Below are positions 33,052-43,364 of a stretch of 64,000 nt of DNA, piece by piece (position 1 is the first letter of the stretch; the number at the start of each line of letters is the position of its first letter). Made by a program: the position numbers and the translations under genes. This DNA comes from Ignavibacteriales bacterium (lineage in GTDB: Bacteria; Bacteroidota; Ignavibacteria; Ignavibacteriales; Ignavibacteriaceae): positions 806,001 to 870,000 of the forward strand of contig JADJEI010000013.1 in assembly GCA_016709155.1 (NCBI GenBank), read 5' to 3'. The notes below the pieces were generated by a model that was given only the letters and a program-made list of their open reading frames with translations, was not told the DNA's origin and ran no database searches.

Positions 33052-34464
33052 ATGTTTATAGCAATAGAAATAACTTATCTGATATCATCTATCCTGTTTA
33101 TTTTTGGAATAAAATTTTTAGGTTCGCCAAAAACTGCGCGCAAAGGAAATCTTTATGCAGCAATTGGTATGCTGATGGCGATTGTGGCTACGCTGCTCGA
33201 TCAAAATGTTTTGACTTATGAATGGATAATCATTGGCGTAATTATTGGCTCATTAGTTGGAACGATTTTGGCGATAAAGGTACCGATGACAGGTATGCCG
33301 CAAATGGTTGGAATGTTAAACGGATTCGGCGGCGGCGCTTCTACTTTGGTTGCACTTGCAGAATATTATAAAATAAATCCAAATTATCCGGTAGATAAAG
33401 GTTTGCCGTTCATTCTGCCGATTGATCAGGGGGTAGCAATTATACTTAGTTTATTAATTGGAGGCGTTACTTTCACCGGCTCTATGATTGCTTTCGGAAA
33501 ACTTCAAGGTTTGGTTTCAGGCAAAGTAATTAAATATCCGATGCAGCATCCATTTAATCTTTTACTTCTGCTTGCGGTTATTGCCGGTGGTGTTTACGTA
33601 GTGGTAAATCCTTCAGCAATGGACATCGTTTTAATAATTACTTTTGCTTCACTGTTGCTCGGTGTGCTGTTGGTTCTTCCAATTGGCGGAGCTGATATGC
33701 CTGTGGCAATTTCGCTGTTAAACTCTTATTCAGGTCTTGCGGGCTCAACAACCGGCTTTGTTCTTGGTAATAATGAATTGATAATTGCCGGAGCTTTAGT
33801 TGGAGCATCAGGAATTATTTTGACTTTGATTATGTGCCGCGGTATGAATCGTTCGTTGATGAATGTCGTAATGGGTGGGTGGGCATCTGCAGGAACTGGA
33901 GGAACAGGAGCTTCGACAACATCAATTAAAGGCGATGTTAAATCTATCGATTCCGAAGAACTTGCAATGCTGCTTGATTCTGTTGGCAGTGTAATAATTG
34001 TTCCTGGTTATGGAATGGCTGTAGCACAAGCTCAGCACGCAGTTCGTGATTTAGTTAATGTTTTGGAAAAGAAGGGTATTAAAGTTCGTTTTGCAATTCA
34101 TCCAGTTGCTGGAAGAATGCCCGGGCATATGAACGTTTTACTAGCAGAAGCTCAGGTTTCATACGATAAACTTTTCGCGATGGAAGATATCAACGATGAT
34201 TTTCCAAACACGGATGTGGTAATTGTTATCGGTGCTAACGATGTTGTGAACCCAGCCGCACGCCATGATCAGAACAGCCCGATTTTTGGAATGCCAATCT
34301 TAAATGTTGATTATGCTAAAACTGTAATAATCAACAAACGCTCGCTTAATGTTGGTTATGCTGGAATTGAAAATGAATTGTTCTTCAATCCAAATTCACT
34401 GATGTATTTCGGCGATGCAAAAGATGCAATTACTAAACTTGTTAATGAGATTAAAAATCTTTAG
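33052..34464 (+). CDS. pntB: NAD(P) transhydrogenase subunit beta
   Basis: The 470-residue protein has about nine N-terminal membrane helices and a cytosolic NADP(H) domain. Motifs: VPMTGMPQMVGMLNGFGGGAS, LPIGGADMPVAISLLNSYSGLAG, GYGMAVAQAQHAV, VRFAIHPVAGRMPGHMNVLLAEA and VVIVIGANDVVNPAA. Length is normal. It completes the enzyme with PntAA and PntAB; together they use the proton gradient to make NADPH. Possible hairpin 34483-34516 follows. Confidence 0.97.
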   Translation: MFIAIEITYLISSILFIFGIKFLGSPKTARKGNLYAAIGMLMAIVATLLDQNVLTYEWIIIGVIIGSLVGTILAIKVPMTGMPQMVGMLNGFGGGASTLVALAEYYKINPNYPVDKGLPFILPIDQGVAIILSLLIGGVTFTGSMIAFGKLQGLVSGKVIKYPMQHPFNLLLLLAVIAGGVYVVVNPSAMDIVLIITFASLLLGVLLVLPIGGADMPVAISLLNSYSGLAGSTTGFVLGNNELIIAGALVGASGIILTLIMCRGMNRSLMNVVMGGWASAGTGGTGASTTSIKGDVKSIDSEELAMLLDSVGSVIIVPGYGMAVAQAQHAVRDLVNVLEKKGIKVRFAIHPVAGRMPGHMNVLLAEAQVSYDKLFAMEDINDDFPNTDVVIVIGANDVVNPAARHDQNSPIFGMPILNVDYAKTVIINKRSLNVGYAGIENELFFNPNSLMYFGDAKDAITKLVNEIKNL

Positions 34465-34482
34465 CGTATAAATTATTATAAA

Positions 34483-34516
34483 CAGGCTGTTCAGAAATAA
34501 TTGATCGAGCAGCCTG
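34483..34516 (+). terminator. Possible weak terminator of the pnt operon
   Basis: CAGGCTG (34483-34489) pairs with CAGCCTG (34510-34516) across a 20-nt loop, starting 19 bp after pntB. The following bases are AT-rich without a clear T run, so the call is tentative. Confidence 0.35.
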
Positions 34517-34626
34517 ATATTTAAATCTTTCATAAAATTGCAGCTAAAAAACCACTTCTCTAACCTCTGAAAAATTATTCCATATCATTTTCGTAATTTG
34601 TCTAATAAATTTTATTAAAAAGAAAA

Positions 34627-35451
34627 ATGAATAAACTGCTTTTAACATTAACTGCTGTATTAAGTTTTAATAATTTTTCATTTGCACAGGAAGAGAATCT
34701 TGTCGAAGTTTTTTTAATTGATGCTTATGTAAAACTTGAGTTACCAGATAGATTTATCCTTTCATTCTTTACGAGCGAGGAGGTAAAATCAAAAGTTATA
34801 ATTAATGAAGAATTTGAATTAGTTGTCTCTGATTTATATTCCGACAAAGTTACTGCCAGCATTGATATTTCAAATATGAAATTCAAAAATAAAAGTGTAC
34901 CGTTTGTAATCGTCACTGAAGATCAGTCCGGGAAAATCGAACGAAGTGAAGTTTTCGATTTTGAACTACCTTTTGAACCGAAGATAGAAAACGAATCTAA
35001 TTTTCTTTTGCTCTGCTTGTTTGGTGGAGTTGTATTCGCCGTTCCCAATCCTGTTTTTGTTATTGACGGCGATCAAAATTATTTTAGTTTAACAAAAGAA
35101 ATTCCACTTATTACATTTCGTTCAAAAGGATTTAATTATCCTTCAGGATATTTAGGAATTGAATACTCTTATATTTTTAATGCAGAAAGTCGGAAATTTT
35201 TCCGATTCGGTTACAAACATTTTTTTGAACTTAAACCATTCGAATATATTTCTCCGGGAATAAATTACACGACAAATTTTAATGGGTTCAATGGTATAAG
35301 CCCGGAGTTTTCGATTGGATTATTTGAAATTGAAAATACCTTTACCATTTATACTCGATACCGTTACAATCTAAAACCCGGGACTTCTTCAAAAGCTTTT
35401 CATGAATTCTCCATTGGATTGTACTCAAGTTTCTTCTCGTTTTACTACTAA
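34627..35451 (+). CDS. Secreted protein of unknown function, probable beta-rich envelope protein
   Basis: The 274-residue product has a signal peptide (MNKLLLTLTAVLSF to FAQ). The N-terminal half looks like a small beta-sandwich (IDAYVKLELPDRFILSFFTSEEV, ASIDISNMKF). The second half has alternating strands rich in Tyr and Phe (GYLGIEYSYIF, FFRFGYKHFFELK, FTIYTRYRYNL, GLYSSFFSFYY). It ends in an aromatic residue, as outer-membrane barrels do. No family was recognised. It stands next to the TonB-dependent receptor gene (86 bp away) and may be transcribed with it; joint function is inference. Confidence 0.7.
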   Translation: MNKLLLTLTAVLSFNNFSFAQEENLVEVFLIDAYVKLELPDRFILSFFTSEEVKSKVIINEEFELVVSDLYSDKVTASIDISNMKFKNKSVPFVIVTEDQSGKIERSEVFDFELPFEPKIENESNFLLLCLFGGVVFAVPNPVFVIDGDQNYFSLTKEIPLITFRSKGFNYPSGYLGIEYSYIFNAESRKFFRFGYKHFFELKPFEYISPGINYTTNFNGFNGISPEFSIGLFEIENTFTIYTRYRYNLKPGTSSKAFHEFSIGLYSSFFSFYY

Positions 35452-35537
35452 GGTGTGATTTCCATTCGAAGACATGATTTTAAGGATGATTTTTTCCTTT
35501 AAAATGTTTTAGGTTTGTTAAAAACTTTTTTCATATT

Positions 35538-38071
35538 ATGTCTTCAACCAGAATATTATTCATACTTTTATTTTACACTACAAACATTTTTCCGCAAACA
35601 GGAAATTTAATTGGAAAAATAGAGGATGGTTCACAGCCAATTCCTTCGTCTAATGTCATATTAATAGAAACTCCAATCGGCACTGCTTGTAACGAGGGAG
35701 GTTATTATCAAATAAAAAATATTCCTGTCGGAAAATATCAGGTTAGATTCAGTGCGGTTGGATATTTAACCCAAACCATTCCCGTTGAAATATTCCCGAA
35801 TAAAACAGTTGAACTAAATGTTAATTTGAGCGCAGTTGCGATTGAAGTACAAACTGTAGAAGTAACCGGGCAAAAGCAGCAGGAACAGCGCGATACACGG
35901 ACAAGCTTTCTTGATTTGAATCCGCGTAACGCAAAAATTCTTCCCGGTGCCAGTGAAGATGTCTTTAGAACTTTGCAGTCATTACCGGGCATACTTGCAC
36001 CAAATGATTTTTCATCTCAATTGATTGTAAGAGGAAGTGGTCCCGATCAAAATTTAATAATAATGGATGACATTGAAATTTTTAATCCGTACCGGTTGTA
36101 TGGGGTTATTAGTATGTTTAACCCAGATGCTGTTTCGGATGTGAATCTTATTTCCGGAGGATTTCCGGCAAAGTATGGAGATAGGTTATCAGCAGTGCTT
36201 GATGTTACGAACAAGGAGGGTACAACAAAAAAATATTTAAACGGCAGCATCAATGCCTCAATTGTTGACGCAAATATTGTTCTCGAAGGGAAAAATCCTT
36301 TCGATCTAAAAGGAAGCTGGCTTATAAATTCCCGGAGAACTTATTACGATTTAATCATTGAGCCATTTGTTAAAAATACCGGACTTGTTGATGAAAATGT
36401 TTCCTTCCCAAATTTTTATGATTTTCAAGCGAAGATTGCTATTGGTCCATACAACGGGCATAAAATTTTATTCAACGGGATTTATTCCAGGGATGGGGTA
36501 AATGTTGTCAGCCCTGATAACCGAAAAACTGCAGACAGTATCGGAGTTTTTAATGTGACAAAGAATGATATACTTGGAGCAGCCTGGCATTACACTCCCA
36601 ATAAATATTTTTTTAATAAACTGGTTTTTTCCTGGTATAATAATGGCGGCAATACCGATTTTGATTCTCAGGTGCTTGATCCTTCTTTAAATAGAAAAGA
36701 GTTTGAGAATACAATACCCGATACACTTTCACCCTATCTTCTGAATTTTGGATTCAAAGCTGATTTTGGATATAAGAAATATTCTCTTGATGATAAGTTC
36801 ACTCTTCTGTGGGGTGATCATATTTTAGAAGCAGGGGCGGGTGCAGATTTTATGCAGACGCTGCTCACTTTTAAATTTATTATCGATCCGGAACTTGCTG
36901 CAATCTTTGCTGCAAATCCGCAATTCAGAGCAGTGCTCAGCGACCTGGTAGATGTAAAAAATTACAACCGTTACCGGACATACATCCAGAATAATTTTAA
37001 ATTAACTGATAAATTTTTCTTTCAACCCGGTTTACGATTTGATTATTATGAAATATTGAACAAACCATATCTTGCCCCCCGCTTATCTTTTTCCTATGCA
37101 TTAGATGAGATTACAACCCTGCGCGCTGTGTGGGGAGTTTATTATCAATCACCAGGTTATGAAAAATTAAGAGATCGAAATGTTCTTTTCGATTTAAATG
37201 ATATTTATACAAATGCTCTTAATGCTGAACGTGCAATCCATTACGTCACTGGTATCGAAAAGTGGTTAACACCTGAATGGAGTTTGAAGCTGGAGGGCTA
37301 CTACAAAGATTTTAATGATCTTTACATTCAAAAATTGGTTACAGGCAATTCTTTTTTACCGAAGAAATTCCAGGAAGAAATCAAAAAATTAAATCCGGCT
37401 GGACTCGTCCGGTTGTAACGAAAGGCGATTCATTAACTCAGATACCTATCAATGGTGCAGTTGGTGAATCTTATGGAATTGAATTACTGCTCTCCAAAAA
37501 AAATATCATGAATGAATCAAAACTCTCAGGATGGGTTTCATACTCACTTGCCTTTGCAAACACTTTTGAGTATGGAGAAAAATTACCATTCAGATTTGAT
37601 CAAAGACATACAATAAATATTGTATTAAACTATTCCATCGCTTCATGGATGGACATTGGTTTGCGCTGGCAGTACGGAAGCGGATTTCCCTATTCTGAAC
37701 CGATTGGAATAAAACCTCGCATTATATTAGTTGATGACAATCTCGATGGCGTTCCTGAAACTCCTGTTATTGCCACTAGATTTAATCCTGCTATTCCGGA
37801 AAATGAACAAGAAATTATTTATGATGTTGATTATGGCGACAACAAATTGAATGCTCGAAAACCTCCATATCATCGGCTTGATGTTCGTTTAAATTTTTTT
37901 GCAGATTATTGGGGACTTGACTGGACATTCTATCTCGATGTCATTAATGTTTATAATCGTTCCAATGTTTTGAATTATGATTATTTTATTACCGATGATT
38001 TAAAACTTGATCGCGAAGCAACAAATATGTTTCCGATTCTCCCAACCCTCGGTTTCAGTGTTAAGTTCTGA
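35538..38071 (+). CDS. TonB-dependent outer-membrane receptor, frameshifted
   Basis: Joined, the protein has 844 residues. Order: signal peptide (to FPQ), a carboxypeptidase-regulatory-like domain (GNLIGKIEDGSQPIPSSNVILIE, residues about 20-105), a plug domain (VFRTLQSLPGILAPNDFSSQLIVRGSGPDQNLIIMDDIEIFNPYRLYG) and a long barrel ending in FSVKF. The substrate is unknown; import would be powered by TonB proteins such as those at 54408 and 55205. The literal frame stops at 37418. One extra A in the run 37383-37388 gives EEIKKIKSGWTRPVVTKGD and continues to 38071. Confidence 0.9.
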
Positions 38072-38145
38072 TTATTTATTTTAAATTTTATTATTACAAG
38101 AAAAATTTAACACCAAGATTTTTATCAAACATTTTCAAAGAGAAT

Positions 38146-38982
38146 ATGAAAAAACAATCTTTACTTTGGATAATTTCATTTTTCCTCACATTATTTTTAG
38201 CATACTATCAAAAAGCTACCGGTCCTTCGTATCCTATCTCTGGATCAGTTCTAATTGACAATAGAGAAATAGATTATAGATTTGACCGCACACATGGTGG
38301 GGAGAGCGATCATATAGTCTCATTCGATATTGGGAGTCAGAATTTTGCCGGGACTTTATTGTGGAAACGTTACAAAGTAAATGAAAACTGGAACGAGATT
38401 CCAATGATAAATAATAATGGTGTCCTTACTGCTTCATTACCCCATCAGCCGCCTGCGGGTAAACTAATTTATAAGATTCTAATTGATGATTTTAAAAAGA
38501 AGTATCTGCTGCCTGAGGAAGAGCCAGTTATTATTAGATTCAAAGGGGAGGTGCCTGTATCAATATTAATTGTCCACATAGTTTTAATTTTTCTCTCAAT
38601 GCTTCTATCTACACGGACCGGGCTGGAAATATTTAGTGAGAATCCTTCATATAAAAATCTGATTTGGCTGACATTAGTTCTTTTTATCCTCGGTGGATTT
38701 GTTCTCGGCCCGATAGTACAGAAGTATGCCTTTGGTGAATACTGGACCGGTTTTCCATTTGGAACGGACTTAACCGATAACAAAGTATTGCTTGCATTTT
38801 TGGCATGGCTGCCCGCACTATTTTTAATACTGAAAAATAAAAATCCCAAAAAATGGGTTATCTTTGCCGCAGTTTTTATGTTCATTGTGTTCCTTATTCC
38901 ACATAGTTTGTTCGGCTCCGAATTAGATTACAATCAGAATAATAAAAAGAATATCGAGGAAGTAAACTCAATAGTAAAATAA
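38146..38982 (+). CDS. Membrane protein of unknown function
   Basis: The 278-residue protein has one N-terminal membrane helix (SLLWIISFFLTLFLAYY) and an extracytoplasmic beta-type domain of about 120 residues (YPISGSVLIDNREIDYRF, PAGKLIYKILIDD). At least three more helices follow between residues 140 and 260 (SILIVHIVLIFLSMLL, IWLTLVLFILGGFVLG, KWVIFAAVFMFIVFLI). No family recognised. Its stop overlaps the xseA start by one base, so it is the first gene of the xseA-xseB-dxs operon as seen here; a link to their function is not evident. Confidence 0.75.
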   Translation: MKKQSLLWIISFFLTLFLAYYQKATGPSYPISGSVLIDNREIDYRFDRTHGGESDHIVSFDIGSQNFAGTLLWKRYKVNENWNEIPMINNNGVLTASLPHQPPAGKLIYKILIDDFKKKYLLPEEEPVIIRFKGEVPVSILIVHIVLIFLSMLLSTRTGLEIFSENPSYKNLIWLTLVLFILGGFVLGPIVQKYAFGEYWTGFPFGTDLTDNKVLLAFLAWLPALFLILKNKNPKKWVIFAAVFMFIVFLIPHSLFGSELDYNQNNKKNIEEVNSIVK

Positions 38983-40160
38983 TGTTGCAGAGTGAAATTC
39001 TAACAGTTAGTCAGCTAACGCTGGAAATAAAATCAGCAATCGAAGAAAATTTTTCGCAAGTTGCTGTGGTGGGTGAACTCTCTAATTTCAAAGCGCACGT
39101 ATCTGGTCACTGGTATTTCAATTTGAAGGATGCAAATGCAGTGATAAATTGTACGATGTGGAAAGGGATTAATAGTTTTGTTTATTTCACGCCGCAGGAT
39201 GGTATGAAAGTGGTCGTAACAGGCAAAGTTACTGTCTATCCGCCTCGAGGTAATTATCAAATTGATGTGCGCTCCATGAAACCAGCCGGGGTGGGTGAAC
39301 TTCAAATTGCTTTTGAACAATTAAAGCATAGACTATCGGAGGAAGGATTATTTAATGACGACCGAAAAAGAAATATCCCTCAATTCCCGCAAAGAATTGG
39401 AATTGTAACCGCAATTGACGGTGCTGCTTTAAAAGATATGATAAACATTGCCAGCAGAAGATATCCATTATTAGAATTGGTAATAGCTTCATCAAAAGTT
39501 CAAGGTGCCGGCGCTGCAGAATCAATTGCATCGGGAATAAAATTATTGAATTCTGAAAAGAACATAGATTTGATAATTGTTGCAAGGGGTGGTGGTTCTA
39601 TTGAAGATTTGTGGGCATTTAACGAAGAGGCAGTAGCAAGAGCAATTTACAATTCGCGCAGACCCATCGTCACCGGGGTGGGGCACGAAATAGATTTTAC
39701 AATTGCGGATTTTGTTGCCGATCTTCGTGCACCAACTCCCTCGGCTGCAATGGAATTGGTTACACCGGATGTTAAGGATATAGCTTTATTCTTGAATGAA
39801 ACAGAAAAAAATTATTTTGAAATTATTGAAGATAAAATTTTAGTTCTGAAGGAAAATATTTATTCAAAAATAAATTCATATTCATTTCAGGTTCCAATGA
39901 ATTTAGTTCGGCAAAAATATCAGGAGAGCGATCATCTTCTTTATAAATTATTTCAAGAGCTGGATAAAAAAATATTAGCGCAAAAGAATAAGTTAGCGTT
40001 GTTAAAAAATACTATTACGGCTTTTGATATTCAGAAAACTCTGAAAAAAGGTTTTGTTTTAGTAAGCCAGGATTCTAAATTTATAAAGCGATATGCAGAA
40101 TTTAATAAAGACAAAAAATCAATTCTAAAATTTTTTGATGGTCAGGTTGAAATACAATAA
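38982..40160 (+). CDS. xseA: Exodeoxyribonuclease VII large subunit
   Basis: Exonuclease VII degrades single-stranded DNA from both ends. The 392-residue protein has the N-terminal OB-fold (ILTVSQLTLEIKSAIEENFSQVAVVGELSNFKAHVSGHWYFNLKD), the catalytic region RIGIVTAIDGAALKDMI, DLIIVARGGGSIEDLWAFNEE, PIVTGVGHEIDFTIADFVADLRAPTPSAAAE-like motif and a coiled C-terminal half. The family's Asp/Arg/His residues are visible. xseB follows after 29 bp. Confidence 0.96.
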   Translation: MLQSEILTVSQLTLEIKSAIEENFSQVAVVGELSNFKAHVSGHWYFNLKDANAVINCTMWKGINSFVYFTPQDGMKVVVTGKVTVYPPRGNYQIDVRSMKPAGVGELQIAFEQLKHRLSEEGLFNDDRKRNIPQFPQRIGIVTAIDGAALKDMINIASRRYPLLELVIASSKVQGAGAAESIASGIKLLNSEKNIDLIIVARGGGSIEDLWAFNEEAVARAIYNSRRPIVTGVGHEIDFTIADFVADLRAPTPSAAMELVTPDVKDIALFLNETEKNYFEIIEDKILVLKENIYSKINSYSFQVPMNLVRQKYQESDHLLYKLFQELDKKILAQKNKLALLKNTITAFDIQKTLKKGFVLVSQDSKFIKRYAEFNKDKKSILKFFDGQVEIQ

Positions 40161-40189
40161 AATTACTTCCGATTATCTTATTTTTAAGT

Positions 40190-40408
40190 ATGAGTAAAAA
40201 ATCAATTTATAATACTTTCGATGCAAAACTGAAACGTCTTGAAGAGATTACTGTTCGGCTCGAAAATGAAGAAACCACTTTGGAAGAATCTTTGCAATTA
40301 TTTGAAGAAGGCGTTCTACTTTCTAAAGAATGCCAGGAAGCATTGAATCATGCAGAATTAAAAATAACCGAGTTGAAAAATAATCTCTCTGATAACCCGC
40401 ATGAATAA
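40190..40408 (+). CDS. xseB: Exodeoxyribonuclease VII small subunit
   Basis: The 72-residue protein has the family pattern FDAKLKRLEEITVRLENEETTLEESLQLFEEGVLLSKECQEALNHAELKI, two helices that bind the coiled stalk of XseA. Length and position directly after xseA fit. No strong ribosome-binding site; translation may depend on xseA. Confidence 0.95.
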   Translation: MSKKSIYNTFDAKLKRLEEITVRLENEETTLEESLQLFEEGVLLSKECQEALNHAELKITELKNNLSDNPHE

Positions 40409-40440
40409 GAACTTGAAAATTAGTCTGGAGCTTCAATTGA

Positions 40441-42360
40441 ATGAGTGATCAAGATAAATACCCTATCCTTTCAAAAATTAATTTACCTTCCGACATAAGG
40501 CAACTTGATATTTCTGAGTTAAAAATTCTTTGCTCTGATATCAGAAATTATATGGTTGATACAATCTCAGAAATTGGCGGACACTTTGGTGGTGGCTTAG
40601 GAACGGTCGAATTAACTGTAGCAATACATAAAGTTTTTAACACCCCATACGATCAAGTCGTTTGGGATACCGGTCATCAGGCATATCCGCATAAAATTGT
40701 CACAGGCAGAAGAGAGCAGCTAAAAACAATCCGCCAGTTGAATGGCATTAGTGGATTTTTAAAAAGAAGCGAAAGTGAATACGATGCATTTGGAGCCGGA
40801 CACGCTTCTACTTCTATTTCTGCTGCGTTGGGCATGGCATTAGCGCGGGATGTTAAAAAAGAAAAAAATAAAGTGGTTGCAATAATTGGGGATGGGGCAA
40901 TGACCGGCGGTATGGCTTATGAAGCTATGAATAATTCCGGCGTATTAAAGTCCGATATAATCGTTGTACTTAACGATAACAATATGTCTATTGCCCCAAA
41001 CGTTTGGCAAATCTCAAACTATTTTACTGAGATGATTGCTCATCCTGATTACAATAAATTTAAAGGTCAGGTTTGGGATTTAACCGGCAAGCTTGATACT
41101 TTTGGCGACCGGCTTAGAAAAATTGCTGCTCGTCTTGAAAACGGAATTAAAGCTGTTATAACACCCGGAATGCTTTTCGAAGCATTAGGCTTTCGATATT
41201 TTGGGCCAATCAACGGACACAACATCCACCACCTGATAAAAATATTTAATCAGGTTAAAAATCTTAAAGGACCAATACTCGTTCACGCAATTACTCAAAA
41301 AGGGAAGGGATACAAACCTGCTGAAAATCATGCACAACGATTACATGCTTCGACGCCGTTCGATAAACTTACTGGAAAAGCAATCAAAAAATCAGGCGGG
41401 CTTCCATCTTATACATCCGTCTTCGGAAATGCACTTGTTGAAATTATAAGAGAAAATAAAAATGTAGTTGGTATTACTGCCGCGATGCCTGATGGAACAG
41501 GATTAGATATTCTTCAAAAACAAATTCCGGAAAATTATTTTGATGTCGGAATTGCTGAAGAACATGCAGTTACTTTCTCTGCTGGTTTAGCTACACAAGG
41601 AGTTATTCCTGTGGTGGCAATTTATTCAACCTTCCTTCAGCGCGCATTCGATCAAATTATTCACGATGTTGCCTTGCAAAAACTTCATGTTGTTTTTGTC
41701 CTTGATCGAGCAGGCTTGGTGGGGGCAGATGGTCCAACGCATCATGGTAGTTTTGATTTAAGTTATTTGCGAATGATTCCCGGAATGGTAATTATGGCTC
41801 CGAAGGACGAGGCAGAATTAAGAAATATGCTTTACACTGCTGTTCACTATTCTGGAGGTCCAATTGCAATAAGATACCCAAGAGGTTCAGCACTCGGGGT
41901 CGAAGTTAAACCGGGCTTTGAAATAATTGAAATAGGTAAAGCTGAAAAAATAAATAGCGGTACCGAAGCAGCTATTCTTGCTGTGGGCTCAATGGTTGAT
42001 TATGCGATGAAAGCATCCTATCAGTTAAACGCTGAAGGGTTATCTGTTGAAGTTATTAACATGAGATTTGTTAAACCACTCGATAAAATGATGCTCGACG
42101 AAGTTGCTAAATCATTTAATAAAATAATTACACTCGAGGAAAATTCCGTTGCGGGCGGTTTTGGAAGTGCAGTGCTCGAATATTTTTCTTCGAAGAATTA
42201 TAAAAATGATTTCCTAAATCTTGGGCTTCCTGATAAGTTTGTTGATCATGGAACACAGCAGGAGCTTCATCATATTTTAAAAATTGATCCGCAGGGAATT
42301 AAAGAAAGAGTAAAAGATTTTTTAAAGCTAAAATCAATCCACGAAAACATAGTTGCATAA
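40441..42360 (+). CDS. dxs: 1-deoxy-D-xylulose-5-phosphate synthase
   Basis: First enzyme of the methylerythritol phosphate route to isoprenoids; condenses pyruvate and glyceraldehyde 3-phosphate using thiamine diphosphate. The 639-residue protein has GHQAYPHKIVTGR, the thiamine diphosphate motif GDGAMTGGMAYEAMNN ending in NDN, KGKGYKPAE, VGIAEEHAVTFSAGLA, LDRAGLVGADGPTHHG and RYPRGS. Normal length. Genes xseA-xseB-dxs often stand together in bacteria (xseB next to ispA/dxs). Its last base is the first base of the next start codon. Confidence 0.97.
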   Translation: MSDQDKYPILSKINLPSDIRQLDISELKILCSDIRNYMVDTISEIGGHFGGGLGTVELTVAIHKVFNTPYDQVVWDTGHQAYPHKIVTGRREQLKTIRQLNGISGFLKRSESEYDAFGAGHASTSISAALGMALARDVKKEKNKVVAIIGDGAMTGGMAYEAMNNSGVLKSDIIVVLNDNNMSIAPNVWQISNYFTEMIAHPDYNKFKGQVWDLTGKLDTFGDRLRKIAARLENGIKAVITPGMLFEALGFRYFGPINGHNIHHLIKIFNQVKNLKGPILVHAITQKGKGYKPAENHAQRLHASTPFDKLTGKAIKKSGGLPSYTSVFGNALVEIIRENKNVVGITAAMPDGTGLDILQKQIPENYFDVGIAEEHAVTFSAGLATQGVIPVVAIYSTFLQRAFDQIIHDVALQKLHVVFVLDRAGLVGADGPTHHGSFDLSYLRMIPGMVIMAPKDEAELRNMLYTAVHYSGGPIAIRYPRGSALGVEVKPGFEIIEIGKAEKINSGTEAAILAVGSMVDYAMKASYQLNAEGLSVEVINMRFVKPLDKMMLDEVAKSFNKIITLEENSVAGGFGSAVLEYFSSKNYKNDFLNLGLPDKFVDHGTQQELHHILKIDPQGIKERVKDFLKLKSIHENIVA

Positions 42361-43361
42361 TGGATAAAACAAAAATTGCAGTAATCGGTTTAGGAGGAAT
42401 TGCACAGTTAGTTCATCTTCCCAATCTCAGCAAGCTGGAAAATGTAAGAATTTCTGCAGTCGCAGAATTAAATAAAAATAGATTGACTACGATAGCTGAC
42501 AAATTCAATGTTACAGATCGTTTTACCGACTATAACGAAATGCTTGCTAAAGCCGAATGTGATGCTGTTATAGTTGCAACCCCTACCAGTTCGCACAAAG
42601 AAATTTCGATTGCGTGTCTTAATGCAAAAAAACATGTCCTTGTAGAAAAACCATTAGCGCGTTCTTATGATGAAGCGAAACAAATAGCAGCCGTAGCAAA
42701 AAAAAATAAAAAAAATCTGATGGTAGGAATGAATTTACGCTTCCGTCCTGATTCAATGATATTAAAAAGTTTGATAAATTCCGGTGAGATTGGCGAGCCT
42801 TTTTATATAAAATGCGGTTGGATACGAAGACAAAGCAGCGAAGGAAAATGGTTTACCAAAAAAGAAGAAGCAGGCGGGGGGGTTATAATTGATCTTGGTA
42901 TTTTGTTGTTAGATCTTTCACTCTGGCTGATTGATTATCCGGAAATCGAAACAATTTCGGCTCAATGTTATTATCAGAATTCTAAACAAGTTGAAGATTC
43001 ATCAATGAGTTTTATCAGATGCAAAAATTCTTCACTGATAGTGATGGAAACAAGCTGGTCTTTCGCTGTTGAAAAGGATTCATTTTATCTCTCAGTTATC
43101 GGCACAAAAGGTAATGCAAGTTTGAACCCGATAAGAATATTAAAAAAATTGGAAAACAATTTTATTGATTTATCACCTTCGCAAAATGAAAATTCATTAA
43201 ATCTATTTAAGAAATCGTATATGAATGAATTGCGAGCATTCATTAGCTGCGTGCGCGGGGTCAGCCCATTAATATCTTCGGGTGTCGAAGCTGTATCAAG
43301 AATGAAATTAGTTGATGCGATGTACCGCTCAGCTCTCAAAAAAACGGAAGTTAAAGTATAG
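42360..43361 (+). CDS. Gfo/Idh/MocA family oxidoreductase
   Basis: The 333-residue protein has the N-terminal Rossmann fold (AVIGLGGIAQLVHLPNLSKL), the motif AVIVATPTSSHKEI, the conserved VEKPLARSYDEAK and the C-terminal GGGVIIDLGILLLDLSLWL domain in which the family's HxxD-like position reads DLGILLLD. Such enzymes oxidise or reduce sugars or related molecules with NAD(P); the substrate is unknown. It overlaps dxs by one base and ends 3 bp before the response regulator. Confidence 0.9.
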   Translation: MDKTKIAVIGLGGIAQLVHLPNLSKLENVRISAVAELNKNRLTTIADKFNVTDRFTDYNEMLAKAECDAVIVATPTSSHKEISIACLNAKKHVLVEKPLARSYDEAKQIAAVAKKNKKNLMVGMNLRFRPDSMILKSLINSGEIGEPFYIKCGWIRRQSSEGKWFTKKEEAGGGVIIDLGILLLDLSLWLIDYPEIETISAQCYYQNSKQVEDSSMSFIRCKNSSLIVMETSWSFAVEKDSFYLSVIGTKGNASLNPIRILKKLENNFIDLSPSQNENSLNLFKKSYMNELRAFISCVRGVSPLISSGVEAVSRMKLVDAMYRSALKKTEVKV

Positions 43362-43364
43362 AAA